DNA from: Pleomorphochaeta sp963678575
Lineage (GTDB): Bacteria > Spirochaetota > Spirochaetia > Sphaerochaetales > Sphaerochaetaceae
Assembly: GCA_963678575.2 (NCBI GenBank)
Contig: CAXXHV010000002.1
Coordinates: 930,001 to 994,000, forward strand
Direction of reading: 5' to 3'
DNA length: 64,000 bases
The translations under genes and the position numbers were made by a program. This document shows, in pieces, positions 52,842 through 61,756 of the stretch. A model generated the notes under the pieces. The model did no database searches and was not told the DNA's origin. It saw only the letters and a program-made list of their open reading frames with translations. Each line of letters begins with the position of its first letter. Position 1 is the first letter of the stretch.

Positions 52842-54500
52842 ATGGATCTATCACCTCTACAACGTGCACGTTATGAGTACCAACCAAAGCTTCCATCAAT
52901 ATTAAGAGAAGCAATCGATCAAGTAGTTCCTGTAAAAGGAGAAGCAACACAATCTTCTTCTCATCAAGAACAAATCAAAGCGTTATTTCCAAACACATAT
53001 GGACTAAACAAAATTTCATTTGAAAAAGGTAACAATGAAGATATTAAAAAGAAAATTAATGTTGGTGTTATACTTTCAGGTGGACAAGCTCCTGGTGGAC
53101 ACAATGTAATTAGTGGTCTTTTTGATGCAATCAAAAAAGCTAATCCAGAAAGTAAACTTTACGGATTTAAAGGTGGCCCAAGTGGTATAATTGAAGACAA
53201 TACTATGGAAATTACAGCAGATTATTTAGCTTCATTTAGAAATACTGGTGGCTTTGATATTATCGGATCAGGCAGAACAAAACTTGAAACAATTGAACAA
53301 TTTGAACTAGCAAAAAAAACTTGCCAAAAACATGATATCAGTGCAGTAATTATTATTGGTGGTGATGATTCTAATACTAATGCTGCAGTATTAGCTGAAT
53401 ACTTCTTACAACAAAAAGCTAATATTCAAGTAATTGGATGCCCCAAAACCATTGATGGTGATTTAAAAAACGATGCAATTGAAATTTCTTTTGGATTTGA
53501 TACTGCTACTAAAACATATAGTGAATTAATTGGTAATATTGAAAGAGATGCAAATTCTGCAAAAAAATATTGGCATTTCATCAAGGTTATGGGAAGAAGT
53601 GCTTCACATATTGCTCTAGAATGTGCTCTTGAAACTCAACCTAATATATGTCTAATAAGCGAAGAAATTGAAGAAAACAAAACTTCCCTTTCTGGTGTAG
53701 TTGATTATATCAGTACAATTGTAGCAAACAGAGGTAATAAGGGTTTAAATTTTGGAGTAATAATTATTCCTGAAGGTCTTGTTGAATTTATTCCTGAAGT
53801 AAAAGCTTTAATAGATGAATTAAATAATTTACTTGCAAAAAAAGCTGATGATTATTCAAAATTCACAAAAACTGAAGATCAAATAAATTTCATTTTAAAT
53901 AATGTTTCTTTAGAATCAAAAGAAGTCTTTAGTATTCTTCCAAATAGCATTCAAATGCAATTATTAATGGATAGAGATCCTCATGGTAATGTACAAGTAT
54001 CAAGAATTGAAACAGATAAACTTTTAATCGAGATGGTATCAAAAAAATTAGATGAAATGAAAAAAGAAGGTTCATACACTGGTAAATTTAGTGCTCAAAA
54101 CCATTTCTTTGGTTATGAAGGAAGATGTGCATTCCCATCTAACTTTGATGCTGATTATTGCTATAGTTTAGGTTTTAATGCCTTTATGCTTATTGCAAGC
54201 GGTTTATCAGGTTATTTATCAAGTGTTAAGAATTTAAGTGCCCCTGCTTCTCAATGGGTTGCTGGTGGTATTCCAATTACTATGATGATGAATATGGAAC
54301 AAAGACATGGTGAACAAAAACCTGTTATTAAAAAAGCATTAGTAGAATTAGATGGCAAACCATTTAACTACTTTAAATCTCATAGAGATCAATGGGCAAT
54401 TGATACATGTTTCACATTCCCTGGTGCTATTCAATATTATGGACCAGAAAGTGTTTGCGATTTAACTACAAGAACATTGGCCTTAGAACAAGATAAATAA
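52842..54500 (+). CDS. pfp: pyrophosphate-dependent 6-phosphofructokinase (long type)
   Basis: This 552-aa enzyme phosphorylates fructose-6-phosphate with PPi instead of ATP, reversibly, in glycolysis. GGQAPGGHNVISG near residue 80, GGDDSNTNAA near 170 (the Asp pair marks PPi use), CPKTIDGDLK near 202 and MGRSASHIALECALETQPN near 250 are all present. The length fits the long spirochaete/plant-beta type. CGGAG lies 11 nt before the ATG. An operator-like palindrome suggests regulated expression. Confidence 0.95.
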   Translation: MDLSPLQRARYEYQPKLPSILREAIDQVVPVKGEATQSSSHQEQIKALFPNTYGLNKISFEKGNNEDIKKKINVGVILSGGQAPGGHNVISGLFDAIKKANPESKLYGFKGGPSGIIEDNTMEITADYLASFRNTGGFDIIGSGRTKLETIEQFELAKKTCQKHDISAVIIIGGDDSNTNAAVLAEYFLQQKANIQVIGCPKTIDGDLKNDAIEISFGFDTATKTYSELIGNIERDANSAKKYWHFIKVMGRSASHIALECALETQPNICLISEEIEENKTSLSGVVDYISTIVANRGNKGLNFGVIIIPEGLVEFIPEVKALIDELNNLLAKKADDYSKFTKTEDQINFILNNVSLESKEVFSILPNSIQMQLLMDRDPHGNVQVSRIETDKLLIEMVSKKLDEMKKEGSYTGKFSAQNHFFGYEGRCAFPSNFDADYCYSLGFNAFMLIASGLSGYLSSVKNLSAPASQWVAGGIPITMMMNMEQRHGEQKPVIKKALVELDGKPFNYFKSHRDQWAIDTCFTFPGAIQYYGPESVCDLTTRTLALEQDK

Positions 54501-54537
54501 AAATTTCTATAATAAAATATTTATTGTTTTAAAATAT

Positions 54538-54568
54538 TATGGTTTGATTTTAATTAATCAAACCATAA
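54538..54568 (+). terminator. terminator of pfp
   Basis: TTATGGTTTGATT and AATCAAACCATAA form a 13-bp stem over a 5-nt loop; the T-run is short. Confidence 0.65.
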
Positions 54569-54612
54569 TTCATTTATATTGAAACCAAATTATTTTAAAA
54601 ATAATTTATATC

Positions 54613-54641
54613 TTGTTTTTATTATTCTAAACATTTATAAT
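54613..54641 (+). promoter_or_regulatory. leaderless promoter of the Trk potassium-uptake gene
   Basis: TTGTTT (54613-54618), exactly 17 nt, TATAAT (54636-54641), exactly 7 nt, then the ATG at 54649; no Shine-Dalgarno. Confidence 0.7.
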
Positions 54642-54648
54642 CGGTTTT

Positions 54649-55950
54649 ATGAAATTAAAACATAAAATAAAGCTAATGCCTGGATTAAGGCTAATTTTTG
54701 GCTTTGCTTCAATAATTATTATTGGAGGTATTTTATTACTACTACCTATCAGTCATCAAAGTGGTAAGACAATTAGTGTTGTTAATTCTTTCTTCATATC
54801 TGCTAGTGCAGTATGTGTAACAGGATTATCAACAATTGATGTTGGCAATACTTTATCAATTTTTGGCTCAATTGTATTAGCTACTTTAATTCAATTAGGT
54901 GGACTAGGTTTTGCATCTTTTGCTGTTTTCTTTTTAATGATAATAGGAAATAATTTATCATATTCAAATTTATCTCTTGCAAGAACTTCATTAAACAATA
55001 TACGTGGTTTTGATATAAGAGCTTTAGTTAAAACAGTAATTACAACATCCTTAATATGTGAAATTAGTGGAGCAATAATTTTTTATCAAGTTTTTAAACA
55101 TGATTATCTACCTTTAAAAGCACTTGGTATTTCAATTTTCCACTCAATTTCATCATTTAATAATGCAGGCTTTGACTTACTTGGAAATTTTACAAGTATT
55201 TCAAATTACAGTAATAATGTAATTATGAATCTGACTACCGCTATATTAATAATTATTGGCGGATTAGGTTTTTTTGTAATATATGATATTTTTTCATTTA
55301 AAAAAAATAAAAGACTAAGAACACACTCAAAAATTGTATTAACAATGTCACTTTCACTTTTAATTATTGGTACAGTTTATTTTTATTTCAGTGAATTCGG
55401 AATTAGTTTTTTACAAGCTTTTTTTCAAAGTGTTACAGCAAGAACAGCTGGTTTTAATACAATAGATATTGGAAATCTAAGTAATGCTGGTGTTGTATTA
55501 ATGATGTTTTTAATGTTTGTAGGAGCTTCCCCAGGATCAACAGGTGGTGGTATTAAAACAACAACAATGTTTACAATAATATTGTCAATTATAAGAATCC
55601 CAACTCATAGTAATGTAAAAGCTTTTTATAGGAAAATATCCGATTCATCAATAATTAAAGCTTTTTTAGTAGCAACTCTAGCAATGTTCGCAATATTAAT
55701 TACAGGTGGCATTATTTTTTCAATTGAAGGAAATGCTTTTAGTTTTGAAGAAGTAATCTTTGAATGTGTAAGTGCATTTGCAACGGTTGGACTTTCTATG
55801 GGAATAACAACTAAATTATCAGCTTTAAGTAAGATTTTTTTAATCTTCTTAATGTTTGTTGGAAGAGTTGGTCCTTTAACTATTGCTTTTAGTTGGAGAG
55901 GCTCAGCTAAACGTTATCATTATATAGAAGAAGAAATCCTCATTGGATAA
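54649..55950 (+). CDS. Trk/Ktr potassium transporter, membrane subunit
   Basis: A 433-aa potassium translocator of the KtrB/TrkH superfamily. Selectivity-filter loops are visible in each repeat: SAVCVTGLST near residue 52, SSFNNAGFDLLG near 170, VTARTAGFNTID near 263 and CVSAFATVGLSMG near 375. The hydrophobic profile fits eight helices plus pore loops. The next gene encodes its RCK-domain partner 9 bp downstream. Predicted to be translated from a leaderless mRNA. Confidence 0.92.
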   Translation: MKLKHKIKLMPGLRLIFGFASIIIIGGILLLLPISHQSGKTISVVNSFFISASAVCVTGLSTIDVGNTLSIFGSIVLATLIQLGGLGFASFAVFFLMIIGNNLSYSNLSLARTSLNNIRGFDIRALVKTVITTSLICEISGAIIFYQVFKHDYLPLKALGISIFHSISSFNNAGFDLLGNFTSISNYSNNVIMNLTTAILIIIGGLGFFVIYDIFSFKKNKRLRTHSKIVLTMSLSLLIIGTVYFYFSEFGISFLQAFFQSVTARTAGFNTIDIGNLSNAGVVLMMFLMFVGASPGSTGGGIKTTTMFTIILSIIRIPTHSNVKAFYRKISDSSIIKAFLVATLAMFAILITGGIIFSIEGNAFSFEEVIFECVSAFATVGLSMGITTKLSALSKIFLIFLMFVGRVGPLTIAFSWRGSAKRYHYIEEEILIG

Positions 55951-55959
55951 GGAGTTTAT

Positions 55960-56622
55960 ATGGCAGATTCAAATTTATATGGAATAATAGGTGTTGGTAG
56001 ATTCGGACTTTCACTTGCGGAAAATTTATTAAAAAACGGAAAAACAATTATTGCTATTGATAAAGATCAAAATAAACTTTATCCATTAAAAACTACAGTT
56101 AACCAATTAATTCATCTTGGGGAATTAACAAAAGATTCTTTAAAAGAATCTGGTATTGGAGATTGTGGAACTGTTATTGTATGTATCGGAAAAGATATTG
56201 AAGCAAATATTCTAGCTACACTAAATGCAATTGAATTAGGAGTTCCAAGAGTATATGCAAAAGCAATAAGCAATGATCATGGCAGAATACTTGAAAAAAT
56301 TGGAGCTAGTGTTGTAAACCCTGAAGTAGATATGGGAACAAAACTTGCTAAAACATTATCAGCAAGATTAACACTTGATGTTCTCCCAATAGGTGAAGAT
56401 TTTTCTATAATCGAAATTGAACTTAATGATAAATTTGCTAATAAATCAATTCAAGAACTCAATTTTAGAGTAAAATTTGGAATCAATATTGTTGCTATTG
56501 TAAGAGATAATAAAGCTAATGGATATATTATGCCAGATTCAATTTTAAAAGAAAAAGACATTTTAGTAATCAGTGGCAATAATCATGATATAAGTGCTTT
56601 TGAACAACAAAATTCTAAATAG
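55960..56622 (+). CDS. Trk/Ktr potassium uptake regulatory subunit (RCK domains)
   Basis: A 220-aa cytoplasmic gating protein: RCK_N Rossmann domain (YGIIGVGRFGLSLAENL at residues 7-23, then AIDKDQNK) and an RCK_C domain near 140-215. It binds nucleotides and controls the membrane subunit. AAGGAG precedes the ATG. Single RCK unit, as in KtrA/C rather than the double TrkA of E. coli. Confidence 0.93.
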   Translation: MADSNLYGIIGVGRFGLSLAENLLKNGKTIIAIDKDQNKLYPLKTTVNQLIHLGELTKDSLKESGIGDCGTVIVCIGKDIEANILATLNAIELGVPRVYAKAISNDHGRILEKIGASVVNPEVDMGTKLAKTLSARLTLDVLPIGEDFSIIEIELNDKFANKSIQELNFRVKFGINIVAIVRDNKANGYIMPDSILKEKDILVISGNNHDISAFEQQNSK

Positions 56623-56624
56623 AT

Positions 56625-57584
56625 ATGGTCAAAAAAACAATTATAATAGCAGGAAGTGGCGTTTTTGGAACAGCCATAGCAGAACGTTTAGCTTGGAATA
56701 CTGAAAATCAAGTATTAATATATGCAAGAAATAATGAAGTTGTAGAAGAAATTAATACAAATCATAAAAACTCAAAAAGTTTTTCAACTCGTTACATAAA
56801 TAAAAACATTAAAGCTTTTAATGATGTAACAATATTTTCAAAAGCATCATGTATTTTTCTCGCAATTCCATCTAAATCAATTATATCTTTTTGTAATAGT
56901 ATCAAAGAGTTTGTAAAGCCAAATACTTTAATTATTAATTTAGCAAAAGGAATGAGTGACGAAGGTGCTTTCATAACTGAAAAACTTCCTTTCAAACGAA
57001 AAGCAAGCATGAAAGGCCCTACATTTGCAATTGAATTATTAAATGGTTTCCCATCAGCCTTTACTTTTGGGGGCAATATAAAAGATTATAATATTGTAAA
57101 AGATACTATTTTAAAAAATACAGCTTTAACATTGGATTATACTAATGATATTAGAGCAGTTGAATTACTTAGTATATTAAAAAATATGTATGCTATTGCA
57201 ATAGGACTTGTATCAGGGAGATATAACTCTCCAAATGTAGATTTTTTAATATATACAAAAAGTGTAAATGAAATGAGAAAATTTTTAACACTTTTCGAAT
57301 GTGAAAGTTCAACAATTTTTACTTATTGTGGAATGGGAGATTTAGGGTTAACTAGTTTAAATGATTTATCACGAAATAGAACTTTAGGCTTGTTAGTTGG
57401 TAAAGGATTTCTTCAAGATAATAAAAGTACAACAGTTATTGAAGGCTATAGAACAATAAAATTAATGTATGAAAAAACAAAAGAACATAATCTCATTGAT
57501 GAATATCCAATTGTAACTGCTCTATATAAATTAATGTATAAAGAGGAATCTTTAACGGACTATATTAATACTGTGTTTAAATAA
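56625..57584 (+). CDS. gpsA: NAD(P)-dependent glycerol-3-phosphate dehydrogenase
   Basis: GpsA reduces dihydroxyacetone phosphate to glycerol-3-phosphate for phospholipids. The 319-aa protein has GSGVFGTAIAERLAWN near residue 10, FLAIPSKS, NLAKGM, KGPTFAIEL and the catalytic Lys in LKNMYAIAIGL near 188, with GMGDLGLTSLNDLSRNRTLG near 240. It starts 2 bp after the RCK gene without its own ribosome site, so translation is coupled. Confidence 0.92.
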   Translation: MVKKTIIIAGSGVFGTAIAERLAWNTENQVLIYARNNEVVEEINTNHKNSKSFSTRYINKNIKAFNDVTIFSKASCIFLAIPSKSIISFCNSIKEFVKPNTLIINLAKGMSDEGAFITEKLPFKRKASMKGPTFAIELLNGFPSAFTFGGNIKDYNIVKDTILKNTALTLDYTNDIRAVELLSILKNMYAIAIGLVSGRYNSPNVDFLIYTKSVNEMRKFLTLFECESSTIFTYCGMGDLGLTSLNDLSRNRTLGLLVGKGFLQDNKSTTVIEGYRTIKLMYEKTKEHNLIDEYPIVTALYKLMYKEESLTDYINTVFK

Positions 57585-57589
57585 AAATA

Positions 57590-57611
57590 TGGGAAGCCAA
57601 AAGCTTCCCAT
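57590..57611. terminator. bidirectional terminator
   Basis: TGGGAAGC and GCTTCCCA pair over CAAAA, between gpsA and the convergent binding-protein gene. Confidence 0.75.
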
Positions 57612-57634
57612 TATTAAAATTAAATTCAAATTTA

Positions 57635-58633
57635 TTATTGTGCTATCATTACTCCATCTTTTACAACAAAGCTTGCTTTTGATAGTAATTGCTCATCTAT
57701 TTCAATATTTAGTACTTTAGCTCTATCTAAATTGAGTATAAAGTTAAATTGAGAAATATCATCTAAGAAAATTGCTCCAATCTCTTTTGGGTCTGTACCA
57801 TTTAATAATTTGATAGCTGTTTCACCGCAAATTCTTCCAACTTTATAATAATCAAGTCCAAAACTCATTAAAAAATTTGTATTTTCACTACTTGTTGTAT
57901 CACTATTAAATAAAGGTAAATCGTATTGAGTACATACTTGATCAACACTTGCTATTGCAGAAACTACAGTATTATCGTTACCTACAAAAACACCATCTAC
58001 CCTATTTGCAATAGATAATAAGGCTGTTTTAACTTCTGCAGAGTTTGAAATACTTACAGCAACTAATTCAATATTATTTTCATTGCAATATTCTTGCACT
58101 CTGTCATATATTGCAACCCCATTAGACTCATTACCACTATAGATAATTCCTAAAGTTTTAATTGAGGCTAATGAAACAAAGGTTTCAATTTGTAACTCAA
58201 TGGGATTTCTATCACTAATACCACAAATATTTGTTAAAGTTTCATCCATAAATCCAGCACTTTGAGGATCTGTAATTGCTGCATATTCTACAGGAATATC
58301 AGAATTATTATATGCTACAGCTAAAGCTTGTGCTGGAGGAGTTGCAATTCCAATCACTAAATCTTTTTTCCCATCTTTAAATACATTTGCTATCGATACT
58401 GCTGTTGATATTTCAGCATTACAATTTTGTAAATCAAATTCTGCTGGTATATTATTCTCATTAATAACATCCATAATACCATTCTCAATTGCATCTAAAG
58501 CAGGATGAGCAACAAACTTTGATATACCTATTTTATATGTCTTTTCAACATTAATATCTTCTTTAGCACCATTTGCAAAAATAGTTGAAACAGTTAATAC
58601 ACTTAATAATAATACATTTGTTAATTTTTTCAT
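57635..58633 (-). CDS. ABC transporter substrate-binding protein (TrpX-like)
   Basis: A 332-aa exported binding protein of the ABC_sub_bind (COG2984) family, to which the tryptophan-associated TrpX belongs. The signal peptide MKKLTNVLLLSVLTVSTIFA is followed by NGAKED; the body has KKDLVIGIATPPAQAL, NICGISDRNP and VFVGNDNTVVSA. GGAG fixes the start at 58633. No permease or ATPase genes are adjacent, so it is an orphan here; the ligand is inferred only from the family. Confidence 0.85.
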   Translation of the reverse strand: MKKLTNVLLLSVLTVSTIFANGAKEDINVEKTYKIGISKFVAHPALDAIENGIMDVINENNIPAEFDLQNCNAEISTAVSIANVFKDGKKDLVIGIATPPAQALAVAYNNSDIPVEYAAITDPQSAGFMDETLTNICGISDRNPIELQIETFVSLASIKTLGIIYSGNESNGVAIYDRVQEYCNENNIELVAVSISNSAEVKTALLSIANRVDGVFVGNDNTVVSAIASVDQVCTQYDLPLFNSDTTSSENTNFLMSFGLDYYKVGRICGETAIKLLNGTDPKEIGAIFLDDISQFNFILNLDRAKVLNIEIDEQLLSKASFVVKDGVMIAQ

Positions 58634-58720
58634 AATAATCTCCATTAATTGCTTGTTACTATAAACAGAAACAAAAATAGTGTCAATGTACTTTTACATA
58701 GAAACATAAAAAAAATAAAA

Positions 58721-58744
58721 AAGATGCTATTTTTATAGCATCTT
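58721..58744 (-). terminator. terminator of yhbY
   Basis: AAGATGCTA and TAGCATCTT pair; on the minus strand a long T-run follows. Confidence 0.85.
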
Positions 58745-58752
58745 ATAAATTT

Positions 58753-59049
58753 TTAACTTAATAAAGACTTTGGAATTTCAATCAGTTTTTCTTCACTTAC
58801 ACGATAATAAATTGCAATAAAACCAATAGTAGAAATTAATTCACTCTTTGTTTTTTTTGCTAATTCATTGCTTAAATTCTTAAGTTCATCCTTGTGAGCT
58901 TGAAATTTAACTTTTACTAATTCGTGGTGCAATAATGCCTGGTCTAATGCAAAGATTACGGAATCATTAACACCATCTTTTCCAACCATTACTATTGGGT
59001 CAATATTATGCGCTTGAGAGCGTAGATAGTTTCTTAAATTACTTTTCAT
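58753..59049 (-). CDS. yhbY: YhbY-type RNA-binding protein (CRS1-YhbY/CRM domain)
   Basis: A 98-aa single CRM domain protein: LRSQAHNIDPIVMVGKDGVNDSVI, then LVKVKFQAH and TIGFIAIYYR. Family members bind the assembling 50S ribosomal subunit. The frame opens at TTG 59085, but that TTG is itself part of a -35 box; the promoter puts the start at 59049. Confidence 0.9.
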   Translation of the reverse strand: MKSNLRNYLRSQAHNIDPIVMVGKDGVNDSVIFALDQALLHHELVKVKFQAHKDELKNLSNELAKKTKSELISTIGFIAIYYRVSEEKLIEIPKSLLS

Positions 59050-59056
59050 AAAACTG

Positions 59057-59085
59057 ACTTTACCAACCTTTGTTAAATTAAGCAA
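59057..59085 (-). promoter_or_regulatory. leaderless promoter of yhbY
   Basis: On the minus strand TTGCTT (59080-59085), 17 nt, TAAAGT (59057-59062), 7 nt, then the ATG at 59049. No Shine-Dalgarno lies within range. Confidence 0.65.
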
Positions 59086-59116
59086 TACTTAGAAATAATA
59101 TTTCAGTAATATAAAT

Positions 59117-60838
59117 CTATTTATATAATTTTGATACTTCAAATCTTTTTATTTTCTTAGTACTTGTTGTTGGAAGAGCTTCTTCAGTAATAAATATTTT
59201 TTCAATTCTCTTATAAGGGAGATTTTCTTTATTCACCTCAGCAATAATTTCATTAATTTCTTTTTCAGCTTTTTCTTTTCCAACTTCTTTTAACCAATCT
59301 TGATTAGGGAAAACTAAAGCTTTAATTCCTTCACTCTTTTTAGCAGCATCTTTAATAAATGGAACAATACAAATCTGATCTATTTCATTATATAATTGGA
59401 AATGGTCTTCAATTTCTTCAGGGAAAACATTCTTGCCACCTTCAGTTACAATTATATTTTTTGCTCTACCTGTTAAATATAGATATCCCTTTGAATCGAT
59501 ATGACCAACATCACCTGTATTCAACCAACCTTCTTTATCAAGAACTTCGTTTGTTGCTTCTTCATTATTATAATAACCTCTCATTACAACAGAGCCTTTT
59601 AAGAATAGAATACCATTACCTTCTTTATCCGGATCAACTATTTTTTGCTCTAATGTAGGAATAATTTTACCTACAGAAGATTCGATATAAGCTTCTGTTG
59701 GATTCAAATGGGTAATAGGACTTGTTTCTGTTAATCCATAACCTTGAACGAAATCTATACCTAATTGGTTAAACATCTTAAATGTTGATGCAGGCAGAGG
59801 GCCTCCTCCACATATACAAATTCTATTAGTGTCGAGTGAAATTTGTTTAAGTAAAAATTTAAACATTTTATGACCAACGTTCTTTTTAAATATTTTCTTG
59901 ATTAATCCAGAAATACTCATCATAAATCTAATCAATCCATAAAGAATAATACTTTTCTTTTTTACTCCAGTTAATAAACCAGCTAATAATTTATTAAACA
60001 ACATTGGAACACCTAAGAACATAGTAACTTTTCCAACTTTCAATTCTTTTAAAACTTGGCTAATTATTAATCTTTTTCCAAAAATAACAGCTGCACCAAC
60101 GCTAATTGATTCAATAAATACAGCAAGCATTGTATATGCATGATGTATAGGAAGAATTGCATAAAAAACATCAGTAGGATAAAGTGTCATATTACACTGA
60201 GCTAAATAACAATCACTTACTAAATTTTCATGTGTCAACATAACACCCTTTGGTGTACCTGTTGTTCCACTTGTAAATAAGATTGCTGCTAAATCAGAAC
60301 ATTTTGATTTATAAGCTTTTTTATCAAGTTTGCCTTCTATTAAATTATTAAACAAATATAATTCTTGATTATCTTCTTCCAATGAAATTTTATTAGTTAT
60401 ATTAACTTCAGGATCTTTTCCTAAAGAAGTTAATTTTGCTGAATCAGCAAATAATATTTTTATATCAGCAAATTTAATTAATTTATCTATCTCGTAATCT
60501 TTTAAATTAGCATCAAGAGGTACAACAATACATCCAGCATATAATATTGCTAAATAAGATATTGCCCATTCAACACTGTTTTTACCACACAATCCAATTT
60601 TTTCTTGTGGCTTTGCAAAAGTTACAATTTTATTTGCAACAGCTATTACTTTATCTCTAACTTCTGAATATGTTAGTTGAAAATCATTTGGAACAAATTG
60701 TCTAAAACATAAATTATTTGGATATCTCTTTACAGTAATATCAAACATTTCAACAAGTGTTGGCCAAGTTCCCTTAAACTCTTTTCCTCGGTAATCCTCT
60801 AAAAAAGCAAGTGGGTCGTGTTTAGTTTCTTTAGGCAT
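59117..60838 (-). CDS. AMP-forming long-chain acyl-CoA synthetase
   Basis: A 573-aa ANL ligase: P-loop AILFTSGTTGTPKGVMLTH near residue 183, GYGLTETSPITHL near 360, and GWLNTGDVGHIDSKGYLYLTGRAKNIIV near 435, ending TSTKKIKRFEV with the catalytic Lys. It is the shortest of the three paralogues. GGAGG lies 5 nt before ATG 60838, so the ATG four codons upstream is unlikely. Upstream, TTGACA on the minus strand suggests its own promoter. Confidence 0.9.
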   Translation of the reverse strand: MPKETKHDPLAFLEDYRGKEFKGTWPTLVEMFDITVKRYPNNLCFRQFVPNDFQLTYSEVRDKVIAVANKIVTFAKPQEKIGLCGKNSVEWAISYLAILYAGCIVVPLDANLKDYEIDKLIKFADIKILFADSAKLTSLGKDPEVNITNKISLEEDNQELYLFNNLIEGKLDKKAYKSKCSDLAAILFTSGTTGTPKGVMLTHENLVSDCYLAQCNMTLYPTDVFYAILPIHHAYTMLAVFIESISVGAAVIFGKRLIISQVLKELKVGKVTMFLGVPMLFNKLLAGLLTGVKKKSIILYGLIRFMMSISGLIKKIFKKNVGHKMFKFLLKQISLDTNRICICGGGPLPASTFKMFNQLGIDFVQGYGLTETSPITHLNPTEAYIESSVGKIIPTLEQKIVDPDKEGNGILFLKGSVVMRGYYNNEEATNEVLDKEGWLNTGDVGHIDSKGYLYLTGRAKNIIVTEGGKNVFPEEIEDHFQLYNEIDQICIVPFIKDAAKKSEGIKALVFPNQDWLKEVGKEKAEKEINEIIAEVNKENLPYKRIEKIFITEEALPTTSTKKIKRFEVSKLYK

Positions 60839-61025
60839 AGTAACCTCCATAAAATACCAGTTCTTTCTTTATTGTAAAATAGCAACAATAATATATCAAG
60901 CTTTATTCTTTACAATTTGTCACTAATTGTAATTGTGTCAAACAACTTTATATTATGACTTTTTACCATTATAAAACAATACCTATCGAAAACTTTTATA
61001 AAAAATTTGGTGTTACTGCAAATTA

Positions 61026-61436
61026 AATGAAGGCACTACTTTTTATTTTTAATACCTGCTAGTGAAATATCAAAAAAAAAATATTTTAATTACCTAATAA
61101 AAAACTAAAAAATAATATCTTAAAAGGCAATAAAATTCTAATTTGTGATGAGAATCTTATAAATATAAAAATAATTAATACAATTCTTTTATCATATGTT
61201 ATTTCAACAGACAATGCTGAAAAAGATTATTGGCAATTGAAAAAGTAAAAATTAATGATTATTTCTTAATTTGTATGGACATTTAAATGCTAATGTTAAA
61301 TGGAATAGAAACTACTAAGATTATTCGTACATTTTAAAGCAACACTATAAGAATTGCACTTTCAGATAATTCATACGAATCAGAAGTAAAAGTTTGTTAC
61401 AAAACTAAAATGAATTTACATCTTAGTAAACAATAA
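61026..61436 (+). pseudogene. decayed hybrid histidine kinase (ATPase end plus receiver domain)
   Basis: Three pieces in two frames line up with a hybrid kinase. At 61029 NEGTTFYF, then after a frameshift IPASEIS, match the end of a HATPase domain. From 61126 GNKILICDENLINIKII matches a receiver start (LLVDDNxxN), broken by a stop at 61247. From 61248 in another frame KINDYFLICMDI, a stop, MLMLNGIETTKIIRTF, a stop, then a stretch ending MNLHLSKQ matches the receiver's MDIQMPxMNGxEATKxIR and GMNxHLxKP. At least three in-frame stops and two frameshifts show it is dead. The upstream kinase part is not recognisable. Confidence 0.8.
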
Positions 61437-61756
61437 ATTATAATGAGTTAATTGATTCTTTATTAAATTTTTTCGATTAATGCTCGATTACTTTTAATTA
61501 TGTATAAAATTTTTACTAATATAGTAATTATATTATTTTACTTAAATAATTATATGTTATTAGTATATATTAAATACAATTTTTATTAAAATTTATATAA
61601 TTATTTTTTTATGCAATTGATTTTTTACAACACTAAAAAACAAAATTATAAAAAAGAATGATTAAACTATATTCAACTGTTTCTCATTTTTTAGTATGAT
61701 AATTTAAAATAATAATTAATACACTTATATACTTAGTGTTTTGTTAAGGATTTGTA

